Origin: Cytophagales bacterium | GTDB lineage: Bacteria; Bacteroidota; Bacteroidia; Cytophagales; Spirosomataceae | Assembly: GCA_013298025.1 (NCBI GenBank) | Contig: JAAFJE010000016.1 | Location: 62,001-126,000 of the forward strand | Direction of reading: 5' to 3' | DNA length: 64,000 bases | In this document: positions 28,073-36,821 of the stretch, in pieces | Layout: the number at the start of each line of letters is the position of its first letter | How positions within the stretch are numbered: position 1 is the stretch's first letter | The notes under the pieces: model-generated | Told to the model about the DNA's origin: nothing | What the model saw: only the letters and a program-made list of their open reading frames with translations | Database searches by the model: none | Made by a program: the position numbers and the translations under genes

Positions 28073-29410
28073 ATGGAAAGAAGAGATTTCGTCAAACAGT
28101 CGGCTATTGCTTCGTTAGGAGCTTTGGCATTTAGCCCCAAATCATACAGCAGAATCATCGGTGCCAACGACCGTGTGAGGGTTGGTTGTGTTGGTTTTTC
28201 AGACCGCTTCAAAGCATCGCACGTACCGCCATTCAAAGAATTTATGAAAGAAATGAACTTTGAAATGGTGGCTCTTTCAGACCTTTGGAATCGTCGTCGT
28301 GATGAAGGCAAAGCATTTTTAGAAAAAGAACTAGGCGGAAGCATTACCACGTACCGCAACAACGATGAGTTGTATGCTTCTAAATCGGTCGATGCGGTGT
28401 TTATCTCAACGGCAGATTTTCAGCACGCCATTCATACCATCGAGGCTGTACAAGCAGGCTGCGATACTTATACCGAAAAGCCATTGGCCGAAACCATGGA
28501 CGATGCCCGTGCGGTATTGAAAGCCGTAAAAGCTTCGGGGAAAATTGTACAAATTGGCTCACAACGCCGCAGTGGACCAAACTACTGGGCCGCCGACGAA
28601 TTTATCAAATCGGGTAAATTTGGCGATATTAAAATGGTAGAATTGATGTGGAACGTAAACCAACCGGGCCGTTGGAGAAGACCAGATCTCACTGCTATTT
28701 TGAAAGAATCGGACATCGACTGGAAACGCTTCTTAATCAACCGTCCTGCCGATACGTTTGACCCACGCAAATACTTAGAATACCGCTTGTTCTGGCCTTA
28801 TTCGTCGGGTATTCCGGGGCAATGGATGAGCCACCAAATTGATACCGTACACTGGTTTAGTGGTTTGGCACATCCACGCAGTGCTGTTGCCAATGGCGGT
28901 ATTTATCAATGGAACGACGGTCGTAAAAATGCCGATACACTTACAGTTGTATTCGATTACGGCCCACTCAACGACCCAAGCAAAGGTTTCCAAGTGATGT
29001 TTACGAGCCGTTTCTCTAATTCGGCTGGAGGTACAAAAGAAATTTACTACTCGAATGGTGGAGAATTAAACCTCGACAACAACAAAGTGTCGCCTAACGG
29101 TGGTCTTGGTGCCAGAGAAGCCGCTGCGATGGGACTAAAAGCTAATTTGTTGCCAGAATTTTCGTTGAGTCAAGCTTCTAAAGTAGAAACCAACGCCAAT
29201 ACGGGTTATGATATTCTTACGTCTGCCCACATCAAAAACTGGATGGAATGCGTTCGTTCTCGTAAGCAACCCAATGCACCAATCGAAGCAGGGTATCAGC
29301 ACTCTATTGCGTGTATCATGGCAAACGCTGCTTATCGTACAGGAGAAAGAGTAACTTTCGACGAAAAACGTCAAGAAGTATTGGCGGCAGGCAAAGTATT
29401 TAAGTATTAA
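28073..29410 (+). CDS. Gfo/Idh/MocA family oxidoreductase, exported
   Basis: NAD(P)-dependent sugar oxidoreductase of about 445 residues. The start is at MERRDFVKQS (28073); the RRDF followed by a hydrophobic stretch (AIASLGALAF) looks like a Tat signal, expected for a cofactor-loaded periplasmic enzyme. The Rossmann part begins DRVRVGCVGFSDR. The conserved EKP of the family is in CDTYTEKPLAET, and the substrate region includes the HQIDTVHWFSG stretch. It is paired with the upstream DUF1080 gene, suggesting joint action on a saccharide. Confidence 0.88.
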   Translation: MERRDFVKQSAIASLGALAFSPKSYSRIIGANDRVRVGCVGFSDRFKASHVPPFKEFMKEMNFEMVALSDLWNRRRDEGKAFLEKELGGSITTYRNNDELYASKSVDAVFISTADFQHAIHTIEAVQAGCDTYTEKPLAETMDDARAVLKAVKASGKIVQIGSQRRSGPNYWAADEFIKSGKFGDIKMVELMWNVNQPGRWRRPDLTAILKESDIDWKRFLINRPADTFDPRKYLEYRLFWPYSSGIPGQWMSHQIDTVHWFSGLAHPRSAVANGGIYQWNDGRKNADTLTVVFDYGPLNDPSKGFQVMFTSRFSNSAGGTKEIYYSNGGELNLDNNKVSPNGGLGAREAAAMGLKANLLPEFSLSQASKVETNANTGYDILTSAHIKNWMECVRSRKQPNAPIEAGYQHSIACIMANAAYRTGERVTFDEKRQEVLAAGKVFKY

Positions 29411-29468
29411 TGTAGAATTGTGAGTTAGCGTTTTAGTTTTGGGCAACTTACGAAGGTTCAAATAAAAT

Positions 29469-29505
29469 TGGCGTAGTGGCAACTCTTGCAGTTGCCACTA
29501 CGCCA
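29469..29505. repeat. Long perfect G+C-rich hairpin
   Basis: TGGCGTAGTGGCAACT pairs without mismatch with its inverse around a 5-base loop. It lies between convergent genes (oxidoreductase and nitroreductase). Flanking A-runs rather than T-runs on the plus strand make it atypical as a terminator; on the minus strand AATTTTATTT follows it. A REP-like element is the alternative. Confidence 0.6.
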
Positions 29506-29610
29506 AAAAATGCCAATAATATTGAAAACGCTTCTGAACAAGATAAAATCCTTCATAAAGCCCTAATCCGATACAGCAATTGAATTTTTCCTCCAAAGCA
29601 CCAAACCGTT

Positions 29611-30243
29611 TTACAACGCTACAACTAATTCATCTACAGGTTTTCTTACTTTTTTGGCTTTAGCAAGGTAATCTTTGGCTTCGTCACGGTAGCCTAATGG
29701 CATCAACAACACACTTTTCAATCCTTTGGCGGACAAGTTCAATAATTCATCCAAAGCAGCATTATTAAAGCCTTCCATGGGCGTTGCGTCAACGCCTTCT
29801 ACTGCGGCGGCGGCCAAGCCCGTTCCCAAGGCAATATAGGCTTGTCGGGCCATCCAATTGAAAGCCGAAGCCTCGTCAAGTTTTGCTACAGCACCATCAA
29901 TCATTCCTTTGAAACCAGCCAAACTTTCTTCCGAAACACCTCTTTCGCTGGCTATTAACTGAATATACTTGTTGATACGTTCGGGTGTAGCAACATCCCA
30001 AGCGGCAAAGATGACCAACGCCGTAGCAGCCGTAATTTGCGGTTGGTTGTAGGCTACTGGTTGTATTTTTGCTAACGTTTCTTTATCCTGAATCACTAAA
30101 AGGTTATAAGGCTGCAAACCCATCGACGAAGCGGAAAGACGAATGGCTTCTGTAATGGTATCAATTTTTTCTTGAGGAACAACCTTAGAGGCATCCATTT
30201 GTTTGGTGGCATAACGCCAATTGAGTTTTTCTATCAAGCTCAT
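29611..30243 (-). CDS. Nitroreductase family NAD(P)H oxidoreductase
   Basis: FMN-dependent oxidoreductase of 210 residues. The N-terminal MSLIEKLNWRYATKQMDASK with RYATK is the nitroreductase phosphate-binding region, and SASSMGLQPYNLLVIQD is the second FMN-binding stretch. LMPLGYRDEAKDYLAKAKKVRKP closes the fold. It resembles NfsB-like dihydropteridine reductase / nitroreductases. It is the last clear host gene before the accessory region. Confidence 0.85.
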   Translation of the reverse strand: MSLIEKLNWRYATKQMDASKVVPQEKIDTITEAIRLSASSMGLQPYNLLVIQDKETLAKIQPVAYNQPQITAATALVIFAAWDVATPERINKYIQLIASERGVSEESLAGFKGMIDGAVAKLDEASAFNWMARQAYIALGTGLAAAAVEGVDATPMEGFNNAALDELLNLSAKGLKSVLLMPLGYRDEAKDYLAKAKKVRKPVDELVVAL

Positions 30244-30376
30244 ACGATTAAATATGTTTATACATTAAATGTTAATACATTTTAATAAACCACTAATTTA
30301 ATAAACCACTAAATCGTAATATTAGTTCCATGAACTACTCTATATTTAGTGTGTTTGGAAATTGGCGTGTTTTTGT

Positions 30377-30492
30377 ACACCAACAGCCATTATTTCAGAA
30401 ATGTTAGGTCACGATTCTGAAAAACAACCAAAATATATTTGGATTCATTCGGTAATGATGTACTCGACGAAGCAATGAAAAACCTTTTGTAA
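30377..30492 (+). pseudogene. Relic of the 3' end of a tyrosine integrase gene
   Basis: These bases match, almost base for base, the last ~120 bases of the intact integrase gene at 34172-34293, plus about 15 bases beyond its stop. One A is missing from the A-run after the GHDSEK codons, so the reading frame is broken before the catalytic tyrosine. Nothing upstream of 30377 matches the integrase. It marks the edge of an older related insertion. Confidence 0.85.
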
Positions 30493-30522
30493 TTTAACCA
30501 TAAGCAAACTTCGATGCTATCA

Positions 30523-30555
30523 TAAGATTGGGCAATCAGCAATTGCCCAATCTTA
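30523..30555. repeat. 14-bp perfect inverted repeat next to the integrase relic
   Basis: TAAGATTGGGCAAT and its inverse surround a 5-base loop. The core ATTGGGCAAT / ATTGCCCAAT also occurs in the palindrome inside the DUF1016 gene (34644-34672), which follows the intact integrase; the relic may therefore include a fragment of such a gene. Confidence 0.45.
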
Positions 30556-30917
30556 TTACTTCCCCATCGTGTATTCAAGAATAAATAGCTGATATTACCA
30601 ATGAAAATTAATTATTGCCACAGAAGCTTTAAGAGCTAAGAATAATTGTCCAGACGCTGTCTGGATAATTAGAGAGAATGCAGTCATACCCTCCAGAAAG
30701 GCTACTTTCACGCTTGGGCTTTTCTCATTTTGTGGCACTAAGTAATTACGCAGTTTTATTACGAATACGGAAAATGTAAATCTTTAGACTAATTTCAAAT
30801 GCCATATATTAATAATTAAATTTGTATTTTAGATACTTACTACCAAAGTACCAAAGTCTTATAGCAGCAAATTAAAACTATTTTTAAACTTACCTAGAAA
30901 GATCAAACATAATAATT
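30556..30917. other. Gene-free, decayed stretch before the KAP NTPase
   Basis: A+T-rich and without an intact gene. A near-perfect inverted repeat lies at 30643-30670 (CCAGAC / GTCTGG core). A 46-codon open stretch without ATG (including EALRAKNNCPDAVWIIREN) may be a gene fragment. A weak -7 box (TAAATTTG, 30817-30824) precedes the NTPase gene. Confidence 0.4.
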
Positions 30918-32504
30918 ATGGAAAAAAATGAAAAAACGGGCAACCAATATTCACATAGAGTAAAAAACCATTTATCCGTTGAATTATTAATGGAAAATTT
31001 TAAAAAGCATCTAGATATAGATGATAATCTAAGGATTTTTTTTTCTGCTAAATTTGGTTCTGGAAAAACCTATTTTTTACATGAATTTTTTGATTTTTAT
31101 TCTTCTGATTATGAGGTTATTAAGTTGTTTCCCATAAATTATACAACAGCAAATAATAAAGATATTTTCGAGCTAATAAAATTTGATATATTATTCCACT
31201 TAATCAGGTTTCATGAAAGTAAAATTGACCAAAGTTCGATTTCTACTTTTTTGAAAATACAATGGTTTTTACATGGAAAGTTGAAATCAATGGATATTAA
31301 TTTTACTCTTGAATTTCTAGAACCATTATTAGATATTGAGGCGGTAAAATCGAATTTGCCAAGTTGGACAACAACTTTAACTACGTTACAAAAAATTTTT
31401 AAAATAGCCAAGAAGGGATATGATGAGTTTTTAACAAAAGTGAGTAATGATGATTTAGATTTGAGTGATTGTTTCCTAGAGCAAATAATGAAGGAGTTTC
31501 ATGAATATGAACATGATCCTATTACTCAAATAATTAAAAATACGTTAAACAAAATATACGATAACGGAAACGGTAAGAAGATCGTATTGTTAATTGACGA
31601 CTTAGATAGATTAGATCCCGATCATTTGTTTAGACTGTTAAATATTTTTGGAAATCATCTTTCTCTTTCCAGTGGCAATAAGGTTCTATATTTGAATGAG
31701 AATAAATTTGGTTTTCACAAGATTATCTTGGTTGGAGATATTAGAAATGTACACAGTATTTACGAACATAGATATGGGAGTAAAGCTGATTTTGAAGGAT
31801 ATTTTTCAAAATATTATTCGAAGGATATTTATAAGTTTGACATTAGAGCTATTTTACTAAAGAGAGATAACTATACAGGCAGGCTACAATCTATTGCCCA
31901 AAGCACTATTGCTAAGAGTTTTTTTCCTATCTATTTAAATCCAATGAATCAGGAACATCAAGAAGGAAAAGCTTTATTGGAATATATGTTTTTGTTTTTT
32001 ATTAATGAAGGGCAAATAAGTTTCAGAAGCATTCATCAAAAGCTTAGAGCAGATTTTTCTTCAGAAAAGATACGAATCGATTATTCGTCAGTTTATACCT
32101 CTATCATATATAATATCACAACCTACTTTATTTGGTTTTTTGACTCTAAAGAAAATTATCTAACTGCGTTATCTAAGTGCCAAGACTTGCCAATAAATAA
32201 ATCAAATGTTTTTGGTGGTTCTATATTTCATGAATTGTTAATATTTTCATCACAAGACCTGAAAACAGAATCAGACTTTGAAAGCCTAAAAAAAAGTAAC
32301 AGCCCATTTCCCATTTTAGCTAAAATGTTTGGCTCTGATAAAGAGTGTAGCTTGTCCTTTTCAATAGATTATTCTAATATTTATGATGGTAAGAATAAGA
32401 TCCAAAATTTAAAATATTTTGATGAGAACAAGAATGATATTGCCCCAATTCCTGAAATCTCTTTTAAAAGCCTTTACTTTTCGTTCATACTGAGGTATAT
32501 GTGA
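30918..32504 (+). CDS. KAP-family P-loop NTPase
   Basis: STAND-like P-loop NTPase of 528 residues. Walker A is SAKFGSGKTYFL near residue 44 and Walker B is KKIVLLIDDLDRLDPDH near residue 224, with the DDLDR typical of KAP NTPases; the arginine-rich sensor region follows (ILVGDIRNVHSIYEHRYG). KAP proteins often act in defence islands or at membranes, but here the hydrophobic segments usually inserted in the domain are not obvious. Base composition is much more A+T-rich than the host genes. It sits between an integrase relic and tRNA fragments, so it is cargo of an older element. Confidence 0.75.
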   Translation: MEKNEKTGNQYSHRVKNHLSVELLMENFKKHLDIDDNLRIFFSAKFGSGKTYFLHEFFDFYSSDYEVIKLFPINYTTANNKDIFELIKFDILFHLIRFHESKIDQSSISTFLKIQWFLHGKLKSMDINFTLEFLEPLLDIEAVKSNLPSWTTTLTTLQKIFKIAKKGYDEFLTKVSNDDLDLSDCFLEQIMKEFHEYEHDPITQIIKNTLNKIYDNGNGKKIVLLIDDLDRLDPDHLFRLLNIFGNHLSLSSGNKVLYLNENKFGFHKIILVGDIRNVHSIYEHRYGSKADFEGYFSKYYSKDIYKFDIRAILLKRDNYTGRLQSIAQSTIAKSFFPIYLNPMNQEHQEGKALLEYMFLFFINEGQISFRSIHQKLRADFSSEKIRIDYSSVYTSIIYNITTYFIWFFDSKENYLTALSKCQDLPINKSNVFGGSIFHELLIFSSQDLKTESDFESLKKSNSPFPILAKMFGSDKECSLSFSIDYSNIYDGKNKIQNLKYFDENKNDIAPIPEISFKSLYFSFILRYM

Positions 32505-32584
32505 TTATAAATAGCATGTAGCAAAACATCAACCAATTCCTATGGTATATGGATTTTAGATTTACACTGACAGGTCATGTCCAA

Positions 32585-32848
32585 AGCGTGGCTCCAGATG
32601 ATTATAAACAAACAAGGAGCTACAATTTCTCGTAACCCACTGATTTTCAGTAGTCGGGATGACAGGATTTGAACCTCCACGCTCCAAGCGTGGCTCCAGA
32701 TGATTATAAACAAACAAGGAGCTACAATTGCTTGTAACTCCTCGTTTCCTGTCGGGATGACAGGATTTGAACCTCCACGCTCCAAGCGTGGCTCCAGATG
32801 ATTATAAACAAACGAGGAGTTACAATTGCTTGTAACTCCTCGTTTCCT
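32585..32848. repeat. 98-bp tandem repeat of tRNA-Pro 3' ends with hairpins
   Basis: Read on the minus strand, each unit holds a tRNA-Pro T-arm and acceptor 3' strand (TTCAAATCCTGTCATCCCGA), a terminator-like hairpin, then TCTG and a hairpin of the type CCACGCTTGGAGCGTGG. The tRNA-end starts are at 32653, 32751 and 32849 (spacing 98 bases), preceded by one degenerate unit. The best terminator hairpin (AAACGAGGAGTTACA / inverse) is at 32810-32845. None of the copies is a complete tRNA. Confidence 0.8.
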
Positions 32849-32892
32849 GTCGGGATGACAGGATTTGAACCTGCGACCCCACGCCCCCCAGA
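32849..32892 (-). other. attL: 44-bp copy of the tRNA-Pro 3' half
   Basis: Identical to 51485-51528, which covers the 3' half of the intact tRNA-Pro gene from the anticodon loop to the discriminator base. Identity stops exactly at 32892. It lies 180 bases before the integrase gene and marks the left end of the island. Confidence 0.85.
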
Positions 32893-33005
32893 AGTATAAC
32901 AGTTATGTTTTAATATTTTTCAATTTTATTTAATTGCCTATAAAACAACAGTATAACTATTTTTATCTTTCTATTACTTGCAATTATTCATGGTTATTTA
33001 CTACA

Positions 33006-33047
33006 TTTGTTTAAACTTTGTTTAAACCCAAAAATAGTTTAAACAAA
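33006..33047. promoter_or_regulatory. Probable integrase arm-binding sites, left end
   Basis: TTTGTTTAAAC occurs at 33006-33016 and 33017-33027, and inverted at 33037-33047. The same 11-mer is found near the right end (51413-51423). Repeats at both ends close to the att cores are what arm-type integrase sites look like; they also overlap the likely integrase promoter region. Confidence 0.5.
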
Positions 33048-33072
33048 TCAAATCAGAATAAATCGTAAGAAC

Positions 33073-34293
33073 ATGACCTCAGCGAAAGTACTTCTCTTCA
33101 CATCAAAGCTACTTAAAAATGGTGAATATCCAATTGTATTAAGATTAACCAAAGACCGCAAATTCAAGTATATAAGTCTTGGTTTTAGTTGCTCATTAGA
33201 CCTTTGGGATGATAAAAACAATTACCCCAAAAAGAAACACCCAAACCATAAAGAAATGACCATAACGATTGATTCTGTACGGAATAAAGCCAATCGTGAA
33301 ATTTTAAATCTGGAAAATCAGGGGAAAGAATATTCTTTAGAAGAATTAGCCAACATACTTCAAGCTGAAAAGAAGAGAAAGGCTATTACCATATTCAATT
33401 ACTTTGAAGAGATAATTAGCAAAAAAGAACAATCTGGTAAAGTTGGTTATGCCAATGCCTTTATAGAGTCACTTAATAAACTCAAGACTTTTAGAAATGG
33501 GAAAGATTTAGAGTTTTCTGATATTACTTTCAATTTTTTAAAGCAGTACGAAGACTGGCTAATTTCTCAGAAACTAATGCCCAATACCATTTTTTATTAC
33601 CTAAGAACCTTGAATACTTTGCTTGGCTATGCCAAAAAAGAGGAGTTAGTAAAGCCCGACTACTACCCTTTCAAGGATTTTGGGTTTGCTAAATATCGAA
33701 ATGTAAAAACAAAGAAAAGAGCGATTACAAAAGAAGATATGCTTGCTATTATCAATCAGGAGTTACCTGCACAATCTCGTCTTGCTCGTTCTCGTGATTT
33801 TTTCGTTTTTAGCTATTATTGTGGTGGCATCAACTTTGTAGATATGGCAAACCTTAAATGGTCGAATATCATCAATGGGCGATTAGAATATGTTCGTCAA
33901 AAAACCAACGAGGCGTATAATATTATACTACTTCCTCCTGCACAAAAAATTTTACAATATTTTAGAGAAACGAATTTCGTGCGTCAAGATTCTTATATTT
34001 TTCCGATTCTTTCAGATTTCCATAAAACGCCACAACAAATGAGAGACCGCATTCATAAGGTAAACAGGCAAACCAACGAAGACATGAAAGAGATTGCTAA
34101 AATGTTGGGAATTAACGAAACAATAACTACTTATGTAGCTCGACATTCATTTGCAACTATTCAGAAAAAAAGCGGAACACCCACAGCCATTATTTCAGAA
34201 ATGTTAGGTCACGATTCTGAAAAAACAACCAAAATATATTTGGATTCATTCGGCAATGATGTACTTGACGAAGCAATGAAAAACCTTTTGTGA
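33073..34293 (+). CDS. Tyrosine recombinase/integrase of the island
   Basis: Site-specific recombinase of 406 residues. The N-terminal arm-binding domain (VLRLTKDRKFKYISLGFSCS) is followed by a SAM-like core-binding domain (about 105-200). The catalytic domain contains the first Arg region (RSRDFFVFSYYCGGINFVDM), box II TYVARHSFAT with catalytic Arg/His, and GHDSEKTTKIYLDSF with the nucleophile tyrosine. This is the type found on Bacteroidota conjugative and mobilisable elements. It lies just inside attL, reading inward. A truncated copy of its 3' end is at 30377. Confidence 0.92.
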   Translation: MTSAKVLLFTSKLLKNGEYPIVLRLTKDRKFKYISLGFSCSLDLWDDKNNYPKKKHPNHKEMTITIDSVRNKANREILNLENQGKEYSLEELANILQAEKKRKAITIFNYFEEIISKKEQSGKVGYANAFIESLNKLKTFRNGKDLEFSDITFNFLKQYEDWLISQKLMPNTIFYYLRTLNTLLGYAKKEELVKPDYYPFKDFGFAKYRNVKTKKRAITKEDMLAIINQELPAQSRLARSRDFFVFSYYCGGINFVDMANLKWSNIINGRLEYVRQKTNEAYNIILLPPAQKILQYFRETNFVRQDSYIFPILSDFHKTPQQMRDRIHKVNRQTNEDMKEIAKMLGINETITTYVARHSFATIQKKSGTPTAIISEMLGHDSEKTTKIYLDSFGNDVLDEAMKNLL

Positions 34294-34321
34294 TTTAACA
34301 GTAAACAAACGTTCTCAAACG

Positions 34322-35434
34322 ATGAATTTCAATACCCTTATAAACTCAATTACTACAACTGACAGCGTATTACAGACAGAAGCAGTAAAAGCTATCAATA
34401 AAGCTCTAACAGCCAGAAATTGGCTCATAGGTTTATACATAGTAGAGTTTGAACAAAATGGAGAAGACCGTGCGGAGTACGGTGCTAAACTTTTACAGAA
34501 ATTAGCCGAAAGACTCAATTCAAGAGGGCTTTCATTTAGAAATTTAAAGTTATTTCGACAAGTATATACAGAGTATTCTCACCTTTCTCAACCTATTCAG
34601 GCTTATTTGAAGGGACAAGGAATTATCTCTAAGCTAGATAGCTCAATTGGGCAATTGCCAATTGCCCAATTGCAAAATACTGATAGTCAATCAATAAAGC
34701 TAAATCCTATTGATGTTTTTAATAATCTTTCTTATACACATCTAACAGAACTTATCCATATCAAAGACCCACTCAAACGTACTTTTTATGAGATGGAATG
34801 TGTGAAAGGAGTGTGGACACACAAGGAGTTGAAACGTCAAATACACTCCTTATACTTTGAGCGTATGGGCTTATCAGAAAATCCTACCAAGTTGGCATCG
34901 CTGGTGCAACGCAAAACTCTTCCAGCCACTCCCACCGATTTAATAAAAGATGAGCATATTTTTGAGTTTATGGGTTTGAAGCATCAAATTTTAGAAGAAT
35001 CAGCCTTGGAAGACTCACTACTTAATCACCTTCAAGAATTTCTTTTAGAACTCGGACACGGCTTTTGTTTTGAAGCAAGACAAAAACGTATTCTGATTGG
35101 GGAAGAGTATTACTATATCGACTTGTTGTTCTATCATAGAGTATTAAAATGTCATGTATTAATAGAGTTAAAAGTTGAACAATTTGAGTACGCTCACGCA
35201 GGGCAATTAACCACGTATTTGAATTACTTTAAGCAAACGCAAATGACCGAAGGAGATAATGAACCTATCGGAATTTTGCTAGTTACGGCAAAAGACAACG
35301 CTTTGGTTCATTTTGCCACTGCTGGTAACGATAACCTATTCGTAAGCAAATATCAGCTTCATTTACCTACTCAAGAACAGCTAGAAGACTTTATGCGTAA
35401 GGAAATGGAAAGATTAGCTTCTCTTTCATCGTGA
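34322..35434 (+). CDS. DUF1016 / YhcG-type PD-(D/E)XK nuclease-domain protein
   Basis: 370-residue protein. The N-terminal DUF1016 part (ALTARNWLIGLYIVEFEQNG, RGLSFRNLKLFRQVY) is followed by a nuclease domain with Asp in YYYIDLLFYHR and the ExK in HVLIELKV. These proteins are frequent beside type I R-M loci and on mobile elements; the biological role is uncertain. The gene follows the integrase by 28 bases. Inside it, 34644-34672 is a near-continuous palindrome of 14-bp arms encoding IGQLPIAQLQ, which probably arose by local expansion. Confidence 0.85.
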   Translation: MNFNTLINSITTTDSVLQTEAVKAINKALTARNWLIGLYIVEFEQNGEDRAEYGAKLLQKLAERLNSRGLSFRNLKLFRQVYTEYSHLSQPIQAYLKGQGIISKLDSSIGQLPIAQLQNTDSQSIKLNPIDVFNNLSYTHLTELIHIKDPLKRTFYEMECVKGVWTHKELKRQIHSLYFERMGLSENPTKLASLVQRKTLPATPTDLIKDEHIFEFMGLKHQILEESALEDSLLNHLQEFLLELGHGFCFEARQKRILIGEEYYYIDLLFYHRVLKCHVLIELKVEQFEYAHAGQLTTYLNYFKQTQMTEGDNEPIGILLVTAKDNALVHFATAGNDNLFVSKYQLHLPTQEQLEDFMRKEMERLASLSS

Positions 35435-35593
35435 ATTATATGTCACCTAATCAGTGGCTTTTAAACTGACGTTGCCTTAACCTCAATTAACCAAAAATTA
35501 GAGTGCTGGATTCTACCTTTCTTACTTGCTGATCTTTTGAGTGGTAGTTCTCACATTTGATTGCCATCATGTTTTATTCTAAAATTGAATTTT

Positions 35594-36584
35594 GGTAGTC
35601 CTGTAAATGTAATGCTTTATTTATCTTTGTCATAAAAAAGGTAAAATGAACTGTAGTCATTGCGGTAGTACAACAACAAAGAAGAATGGTCATACCCATT
35701 ACGGGAAGCAAAACTATTTATGTCATACTTGCAACCGTCAATTTGTAGAAGGTGGTCAAGATTGGTTTGTATCTGAATCTGATAAAACTCTTATCAACAA
35801 ATTGCTTTTAGAGCGAATCTCATTATCTGGTATTTGTCGAGTATGCGATGTGAGCGAGCAATGGCTTTTAGCCTATATCAAAAAGTTGTATGAAAACTTA
35901 CCAGATGATTTGAATGCAGACTTGACTTTGCCTGATATTGAAGCTTACTTAGCAGACAGGATGGATGAAGAAATAGGCAGGATAGAGGTTATAAAAAAAA
36001 TTCGATTGCATTACAGGAATACATTCAAGTATCAGAAAGTGAGGTAATTACAGAAGAGGATAACCCTTTTGAGGAGAATTTGGTTGATATTGAGAATAAC
36101 GATTTGTTAGTAACCGAATTGTATAGCAAAGAGCGATGCGTGAGGGTGGAATTTTATGGTATTCAACTTGACGAACTATGGAGCTTTGTGGGTAATAAAG
36201 AGAATAAGCAGTGGTTATGGCTTGCTCTTAATCCTATTAATAGGCAAATTATAGCCTTTCACGTGGGAGGGCGTTCAGCAGAAGATGCACAGTTATTTTA
36301 TGAAAAAATACCAGCTGTTTTCAAAGGTGGTACAGGCTTTTTTTCCGACTATTGGCAAGCCTATGTAGAGCCTTTTGGGAAAGAGAATCATTTCGGCGTT
36401 GGTAAAGATAGTGGCTTGACAGCTTATATTGAGCGTTTTAATGGAACATTAAGACAAAGAGCATCCAGATTAGTTAGAAAAGCTTTAAGTTTCTCAAAGT
36501 CACTCGAAAATCATATTGGTGCAATAAAATACTTTATTTGTAACTATAATCTTGAAAGAAAAGCATTACATTTTTAGGACTACC
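35594..36584 (+). mobile_element. Intact IS1-family insertion sequence (991 bp)
   Basis: Terminal inverted repeats of 24 bp (35594-35617 and 36561-36584) begin GGTAGTCCT and differ at only two positions. A 7-base target duplication, GAATTTT, flanks the element (35587-35593 and 36585-36591). It sits in non-coding DNA between the DUF1016 gene and the helicase gene. Intact ends, intact genes and target duplication suggest recent insertion. Confidence 0.9.
35646..36577 (+). CDS. IS1-family transposase, made by -1 frameshift (InsA-InsB)
   Basis: The first reading frame (35646-36047) encodes an InsA-like protein with an N-terminal zinc finger (CSHCGSTTTKKNGH, CHTCNRQF) and an HTH. The second (in frame from about 35990, first ATG-type start at 36080, end 36577) encodes the DDE catalytic part (QLDELWSFVGNKENKQWLW, then FFSDYWQAY, and ERFNGTLRQRASRLVRK). 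They overlap at an A8 run (35993-36000), where a -1 slip would fuse them, as in classical IS1. A promoter with TATCTTTG (35622-35629) lies inside the left end. Confidence 0.88.
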
Positions 36585-36785
36585 GAATTTTTTGTATAAA
36601 TTCCATGAGTTATAAAGAATGTTTAATAGCAAGCTATTCTGTTTTTAAGCGATGTAAAATAGCTTGGGTTGATTCTGCCTAAGTTACCACCAGTTCATTG
36701 CTTCCAACGGAGATAAATACCTGGTACATGATAAATCTATTTTAAACAACAAATTAAATCGTTTTCAGATAATCATTCTTTAATA

Positions 36786-36793
36786 TATCTTTG
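36786..36793 (+). promoter_or_regulatory. Probable -7 box of the helicase-methyltransferase operon
   Basis: TATCTTTG, about 29 bases before the helicase ATG; no perfect TTG at -33. The IS copy upstream leaves this promoter intact. Confidence 0.45.
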
Positions 36794-36821
36794 AAAATGA
36801 TTTAATAAAGAAATTTATCCA

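Noticed and set aside
30390-30578. Small minus-strand gene near the integrase relic
   Set aside because: It is antisense to the integrase relic and the adjacent hairpin; no start context or similarity.
32540-32785. Minus-strand open frame over the 98-bp repeats
   Set aside because: It translates tRNA 3' ends and terminator hairpins; it is repetitive and not a protein gene.
32585-32848. Additional tRNA genes in the left repeats
   Set aside because: Only T-arm and acceptor 3' strands are present; acceptor 5' strand, D-arm and a normal anticodon arm are missing.
36080-36577. Separate transposase gene starting at 36080
   Set aside because: The frame is open well upstream to the A8 run and continues the InsA frame after a -1 slip, so it was treated as the second half of one transposase.
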